NCBI GenBank assembly: GCA_025403435.1
Contig: CM046352.1
Span: 1,400,893-1,464,892, forward strand
Length of the DNA: 64,000 nucleotides
Direction of reading: 5' to 3'
DNA from: Artocarpus heterophyllus
Lineage: Eukaryota > Streptophyta > Magnoliopsida > Rosales > Moraceae
Program-made: the position numbers and the translations under genes
Shown: in pieces, positions 58,272 through 64,000 of the stretch
Numbering within the stretch: the stretch's first letter is position 1
Layout of the letters: each line of letters opens with the position of its first letter
Notes under the pieces: model-generated
What the model was told of the DNA's origin: nothing
The model's database searches: none
The model's input: the letters and a program-made list of their open reading frames with translations, nothing else

Positions 58272-59730
58272 AAACTTCTCACTTCCGGAAGGTTGACACG
58301 TAATGTTGCGGTATCGATGACTAATCTTTGCCAGGTATTTTCCCTAGGAAATCCATTCCTAGGATGACGTTATAATCTTGTATATCGATTATTCTAAAAT
58401 CAATATACAATTCCCTTCCACATATGACTATCGATACATAACGTAACCAATAATCAGCACTTAATACCTCCTTAGAGGGTAGTGCAATTCTAAAGGTTTA
58501 CTCTATCCTATCTCTTTTACTTCCTATTCATTTCGCAAACTTAAGCAATGCAAACGAATATGTTGCTCCGGAATCAAATAAAATATATATATCAGTGTTG
58601 GCAACAGAAAACTAACATGTCACCACCGATGAGGTTCCTGCATCTTCTTCCTTCTTCATGTAGGCATAAATTCGCCCACTTGGTTCCGGAGCTTCTAATC
58701 GCCCTTGACTAACACTAGGGACTTCAATTTGTGCCTGAACTTGAACCGTATGCAATTGGTTTCCTTGAGACCTCTACTGAGCATGACTGTTCTAACTTTG
58801 GGAATTAGAAAAACAATTCTTGGCATAATGTCCTTCTTTCCCCAAGTATAGCACTTGTTCGTGATAGCCTTGCATTCCCCTACATGTCTTTTCCTACATT
58901 GACTGCAAAGGGGTTTGTTATTTCCTACATCTTTAATCCTCTTATGGGGTTGAACTTTTGATTTCTTTGCACTATTCACGTTCCATTTCCTCTTTCTGTT
59001 AGCAGTGTAGTTGCGTCCTGCTTGAACGTTCTAAGACGATCCTTGACTTGGAACGCTTTCTTGTCCTTTTACTTGTACAGCTCGACTTTGCTTGGCTAAA
59101 GCTTTCTTTTCCTTCTATGTCTTGAAATTTTTTTTTTCTTTCTTCCTTATCACGGGCAATTCTAAACTCAGCTTTGGTCGCCCGTTTGATGCAATTCTCT
59201 ACATCCTTGGGAGCTTGCCCTCCAATATCGACCACAAGGGCATTGTCGATTTTAAACATTCTCATTAACCGTCTTATTCATTCCCGATCAGTGAGTACTA
59301 ACTCGGGACAAAGCCATGCTAGCTGAATAAACCTCTTTACAGTGTCAGCTACGGATATATTGTCTTGCTTAAAATTATTAAATTCTTCTTGTTGGGTTGC
59401 CACGATTTCTACATTAAAATAAGCCCTGCCAAATTCTTCAACGAAATCTGGCCTTGTCATTTTGTCTACATTCCTTTTATTCTCTACCGACTCCCACTGT
59501 CTCCTAGCATCTTTAGTGAGAGAAAACAAAGCGCATAGGACTTTTTCATAGTCACTAAGTCCCATAAATTTCAAAACCCTTTCTATACCTGTAAGCCAAT
59601 CGTCGGCCTCTATGGGGTCTGTAGATCTATTAATTTCCAGGGCCTTCATTCTCTGGAATCTTTCATAAAATTCAGTAGTGGATACTACCGGAACAGCCAT
59701 AGCAGCTGGTATATCAGCCATTGATATCAA
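58272..59730 (-). pseudogene. Element B gag and protease, decayed
   Basis: Gag starts at 59730 (STTEFYERFQRMKALEIN, DPIEADDWLTGIERVL) and stops at 59278. The next piece, 59265-58999, contains DVENCIKRATKAEFRIARDK. Zinc-knuckle remnants lie in 58979-58695: CSQCRKRHVGEC, and a second in which a Cys is Trp and the His is lost. Protease traces follow to about 58272. Confidence 0.88.
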
Positions 59731-59739
59731 TCGTTATAT

Positions 59740-60360
59740 ATCTATCGTGTATTTTCGTTACTATGTTAGTACATACTATTAACTTAATAGTATCCAATCA
59801 ATAACTGCATGTATTCAAACAACATAAATACATGCAAACATACACAATTACATGAACCTAATATCTTGCGTCATATATTTCATTTCCTTTAACTTCATAC
59901 ATTTCATTTTATAAGCATTCATACATTTCATTTCATAAACATTCTTACATTTCATTTCATAAGCATTCTTACATTTCATTTCATTTCCTCTCATACAATT
60001 CATTTCATTTCCTTTCGTACATTTCGTTTCATTTCATGTCATTCACTTTCATGTATTTCATTTCATAAACCTCTTTCATTTCCTTTTTACATTCTCCATA
60101 ACATTACATGCATAACTAACATACATACATACATACTTTCCTTTCATACATAACTATTCATATCATCTCCGAGAGCCATTATCACTTCTGGCTACATATA
60201 TCTTCTTGCCAAGAAGGACACCACTAACCAACATACATGCATATACAAAGGCATCAAAGCCCAAAAATGTACTAATATCTCATCTATGTACGTCATAATA
60301 CACAAAGATTTTCTTTTTTTTTGTCGAACTCGACTTTAAACATGCCACTATATTCGGAAC
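59740..60360. repeat. CATTT-rich repeat tract in element B
   Basis: Between the extra ORF and gag, units such as ACATTTCATTTCATAAGCAT recur every 24 bp or so from about 59870 to 60080, with shorter CATTT runs beside them. No coding signal. Confidence 0.75.
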
Positions 60361-60365
60361 CCTCC

Positions 60366-61132
60366 TTAGGATTCCTCTTCTTCCTCCATATCCGAATCAG
60401 TCGACTTATCATCACTTGCGATTATAGGCTCTAGAGGCACAGGCTCTTCATCAATGTTATCATTATTATCATCATCAGCATCATCAGCATCATCAGCATC
60501 ATCCATACCTACTGGAGGATCTTCTAATGGTGCGGCTACATTCTAGTCTGCATGTAATGTCGCCATAAGAGAATCATGGATACTAAGGTAATTTCCAGGA
60601 TACTGCATTCGCTGCTGGACCACGTTGGGAAGATCTCTCCAAACTAGTTAGTAAATGCACCATAAGGGTAATTGTGGCGGAATCAGTGGTATCTTAGTAC
60701 GGCGAAATTTAAGAATGTAATGATCTATCGGTTCGCCTACGTATCTTCCCCATATCGATTCTACTTGCAGGTACAATCGATGTCTCCCGTCCGCCCATAA
60801 CATCGAAATCACCTAGACTGGAATAACGTTTGCTGGTGGTATGGGTGCAACTTAGCTAGAATTTATCCTCTAAAACCTTACCAATCTCGTGGTTGCTTGT
60901 CAAGTTCAATCCTTAACCATATACTAAGGCTTCCCTCATCAATAATCCTGAGGCCAATAAAACTAGAAGATGCGATGGCTTATGACAAGCGTTAAAAATC
61001 ACTTTAACTAAGCCATTCGGTCTACACCATTGGCTGCCGACTCCCATAATTCCGCGGTGGCATCTCCTCTTGAAAAGCAATGCTGGCTCTTTGATCAGCT
61101 TCCATATCACGATCATGATGCGGCTCCGCCAT
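60366..61132 (-). pseudogene. Extra ORF of element B between primer site and gag, decayed
   Basis: A candidate start at 61132 (MAEPHHDRDMEADQRAS) lies 140 bp inside the primer site. The middle is readable in shifting frames, for example ACHKPSHLLVLLASGLLMRE and, later, VISMLWADGRHRLYLQVES with IWGRYVGEPIDHYILKF. The C-terminal end is in one frame with an Asp-rich run, then EEPVPLEPIIASDDKSTDSD, EEEEES and a stop near 60367. Most stops are TAG or TAA. I do not recognise the family with confidence; the middle resembles the putative plant transposon domain seen as an extra ORF in some plant gypsy elements. Confidence 0.55.
60420..60515 (-). repeat. GAT-rich run encoding an acidic tract
   Basis: On the minus strand GATGCTGATGAT-type triplets encode alternating Asp/Ala. 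The tract is still in frame with the end of the extra ORF. Confidence 0.8.
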
Positions 61133-61271
61133 ATACTATATTTATTGTCGTAATTAACATAATAGTATCATATAAATTAGTACTGAACATTCTTATACTT
61201 AAAATCAAACTATCTTACTTGAGCGATGGCAATGGAGCAGACGACGATGTGCAGTAGGATGACAAGATTTT

Positions 61272-61285
61272 CGCTCTGATACCAA
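61272..61285 (-). other. Primer binding site of element B
   Basis: The minus strand reads TTGGTATCAGAGCG just inside the 5' LTR, matching initiator tRNA-Met. Confidence 0.92.
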
Positions 61286-61286
61286 C

Positions 61287-64000
61287 TGTCACAACCCGCC
61301 TTTTCGGGCTGTGATTAAACTCTTTCTTCATTACTTTAGGGCAAAAATTTAGGAATTTTTTTTTTTTAATACAAATACTGTACATATATTGTTTAATAAC
61401 CTGTGAGATACATACATATACTTGTGTTTACATAACCATCTTTCTCTTACAATATAGCTTATCAAACATTACTTTCAAAATATTTTAAAATATCATACAG
61501 CGGAAAACATACTGCGGCGGAAACCATACCCAGTCTGCACACATCATCCGTCCGCCAGCTCATCATTATGATTTATTCTGACCTTTTTGTCGGAATACCT
61601 ACAGCATGAAAAACTTAATGAGCTAACGCCCAGTAAGTCCCATATAAACCCACATGCACATTCAATAAAATGCATGATCATATTATGCTTTCTTATAATC
61701 CTTCATTATCCTTATCATTTCTTATCTTTAACTAGGGCCCAAGTGTTCGTACCATTGCGCACTTAGGTCTACGTAACACCGTGACCATCCTGTAATCCTT
61801 AAACTCCCCTTGAGTCAGGAGTCGGTACGACACTTTTCTTAACTTTTGGTGATTCATTACCAATTCACTTATTATGGTTAACATACCATGCATGAAGTGA
61901 TGAGTACATGTTATACATAACATAATCTACATAAATGCTTTTGTGCGATATAGACCATACAGGTACATACTTTATATACACACTGGTACACATTAATATA
62001 CACACAGGTATATAGCATAATATACTCACATGTACTTAACATAAAATATACACACTGGTATACATTATCATATACACTCAGGTATGTGTTATTATATGCA
62101 TTCAAGTATATATATACTCCATATACTCACAAGTATACCCCTTTCATTTTTTTTTTTTATCAATACTCATGTTGTTGCATATATACAAGTATACACCTTG
62201 ATATACATACAAGTATACACATATACGTATTACACTCTAATCCTACAATTTCATACTGTAGGTGGGATGGGTACTTACTTGATGCAATTGTCGGGCAACT
62301 TAACCACGATATCCTTTCTTCTAGATTCCTAGGATCCTGTTGGCCAATTACAAAGCCATTAGCCAAATTTTACTATGTTTCAATACGAAACATCCGTTAG
62401 TTAATTAATTGAGTTGCATTACTATGTACAACTCTAAAAACCACTGGTTTTTTTCTTATTTCTATCTAACTTCACCATATCGTTTCTAACGAAGGGTGGA
62501 AACCTTTCTAGTCGTTTTCTTATCCCATTGGGAACATTTCAAAGCAGTTCGGGTTATTTGGGCAGAAATGACGATTTTGCCCTCCGTAGGTTTACTAACC
62601 TACTCGAGCTCGATTTCGTTATTCTTATAAAATAACCATATATTCATTCTAAAATAACATCCTAGTGGGTCAAATCTCTTTATTTCTCAATTATGCCCCA
62701 TTTTCATAAAACTTTGCGGTTTAGTCCATGAACCGAAAATTTTGACCTTTTTGCCCCCGAAACTAAAATTTGCTTCTTTGCACCAGAATTTTCTATTTTT
62801 GTCAAGGATCATTTTTGCTCAAAGTACCATATTCAAAATCCTTTGAGAAATGACATTTTTGCCCCTTTTTCAAATTTTTCACAATTTTCATAAATTCTTG
62901 AAAAATTAAAATCTCATAAACGATTCAGTTTTTTGATGAACCGTCTGCTATGCCTAACAGTTTCATCGAGATCTACAACTTTTGTGTTTTAACTTTTTCC
63001 AAAATATCACTGTACATGGGTGTTTTTGGCTAATTTCCAATTCTGCCGAGAGGAATTTTTTTCTTTCAATTTAGTCCCTATGGCATTTTTACATAAATCC
63101 ATTTCAAACTTGCAATTTTACCCCTGCAGAAATCATTTCATACCTTAATCAATACATTCCCATGCTCAAACATCATCTTTGCAAAGTTTAACCTCAAAAT
63201 TACAAAAATACCGTTTTTACAAAAATTGCCGGTTTACACTAAAACAAAAATTTCCATAACTCAAACTTATCATACACCACATATACATGGACTTCCATCA
63301 AATACATGTTCAAAACCCCTCATGGGTTTGAAAGAACAAAAATCAAAACAAAATCTATAAAATTTCAAACTTTAAAGCTTAAAACTTACCAAAATAACAC
63401 CTTTTTGGTTTGAAGCTTTCAAAATCCTTTTAGACTCCCTCCTAAGCTTCCTTTCCATACAAAAATACCATGGATTAATCTCTTGTCCTTTGCCCATGAA
63501 AAATCCCTTGAAAACCCATTAAAAGTTTAGGATTTTACCTTAAACTTGTGGGAAAATCCTTGTTCTTGCTTGTAAAATTTGTTGGGGGCTATTTTTGCAA
63601 GATTTGGGGCTGAGAAATATTTTTTGGGAGCAGAACTATGGCTGCCGAAACTTTGGTGGAAAGAAAAGAAAAGAAAACTTTGATAAACTTGCCATAAATG
63701 CATGTTTATCTCATTTGGTGACTCATGGTAACCCATGAGTACACCACTAGGTGTCACAAAATGATTGGGCCACTTTTCTTGACATGTGGCCCAATAGAAA
63801 AGCAAAAAGTGTCCACTTTATGGAGTTAAAAATTTATACTGTGTAATTTTTCACCACACAGTATTTTTCCTATACTGCCGTGGCCAATTCAGTGTACTTT
63901 CTATCCTTAGACTGTATAAAAATATTTAACTTACTTTTCGTTTACTTTTTGAGGCCAATCATAACATTTTTCATATCTGTGTTTTTATTTAGCAGTATTC
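61287..64000 (-). repeat. Element B 5' LTR, cut by the window end
   Basis: Starts TGTCACAACCCGCC as the other LTR does and stays colinear to the last base. By comparison about 360 bp are missing, so it should end near 64360. Confidence 0.95.

Larger units (their letters stand above)
52145..64000 (-). mobile_element. Element B: gypsy chromovirus nested in element A's LTR, runs off the window
   Basis: Reads on the minus strand. The 3' LTR is 52145-55218, with a polypurine tract just inside (55219-55235). The decayed chromodomain, integrase, RNase H, RT, protease and gag run from about 55250 to 59730. An extra decayed ORF follows at 60366-61132, the primer site at 61272-61285, and the 5' LTR from 61287 to beyond 64000. 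Inner length is about 6.07 kb and each LTR 3.07 kb. The left flank is GGCCG (52140-52144). The LTRs differ at roughly twenty sites over 2.7 kb by eye (about 0.7%), yet the inside is full of stops and frameshifts. Confidence 0.93.

Noticed and set aside
1..64000. tRNA or rRNA genes
   Set aside because: I looked for T-loop GGTTCGAATCC-type boxes and rRNA blocks; the few GTTCGAA matches lie in repeats without a cloverleaf.

Overview
This is a 64 kb stretch of nuclear DNA from a flowering plant, almost certainly a eudicot. The evidence is spliced genes with GT-AG introns, plant-specific gene families, long AT-rich intergenic DNA, and Ty1/copia and Ty3/gypsy LTR retrotransposons primed by initiator tRNA-Met. 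I cannot name the species from sequence alone. I saw no tRNA, rRNA, CRISPR or operon-like structure.

Genes. Seven host loci look real. (1) A small basic/acidic low-complexity plant protein on the minus strand (243-830). (2) An intronless ABCG half-size transporter on the minus strand (12604-14895). (3) A six-exon SR splicing factor of the RS2Z type on the plus strand (24981-27036), with a 5'UTR intron and a promoter rich in GGCCCA-type boxes. (4) A four-exon protein with a CxxxCxxCC metal-chelating cluster (YkgJ-like) on the plus strand (28479-29923). (5) A four-exon single-pass membrane protein with two CxxC pairs on the minus strand (32297-33928). (6) An intronless PR-1/CAP secreted protein on the plus strand (37815-38468). 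(7) A three-exon ALS3/STAR2-type UPF0014 membrane protein on the minus strand (39975-42732). They look like independent neighbours, not one pathway. Splice junctions were chosen by eye; in all three spliced sets plus the RS2Z gene the joined exons stay in frame.

Repeats. About half of the window is repeats. A minus-strand copia element with a 5-bp target duplication lies at 3278-8513; it is decayed, with several Trp codons turned into stops and YVDD changed to YVDN. A probable solo copia-type LTR lies at 16458-18414. Two old gypsy-type LTR relics lie at about 19500-21970 and 35330-37390. The right-hand 20 kb is a nest. A Tekay/Del-like chromovirus (element A, plus strand) starts at 44341, and a second chromovirus (element B, minus strand) is inserted into A's 3' LTR at 52144/52145 and runs off the window end. 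B's two 3.1-kb LTRs are nearly identical while its coding region is badly broken, so it may have been copied in trans. B also carries an unusual decayed extra ORF with an acidic tail between its primer binding site and gag.

Small elements. I see a dispersed MITE-like family (at least five copies), two fold-back elements with arms of more than 100 bp, and a candidate TIR element carrying spliced host-gene fragments (about 10140-11440). Element A's LTR carries an array of hyphenated palindromes (TCGGC-AG-GCCGA) that is also recognisable in the old relic at 21.0 kb. No clearly new biological system stands out; the most interesting signals are in the repeats.
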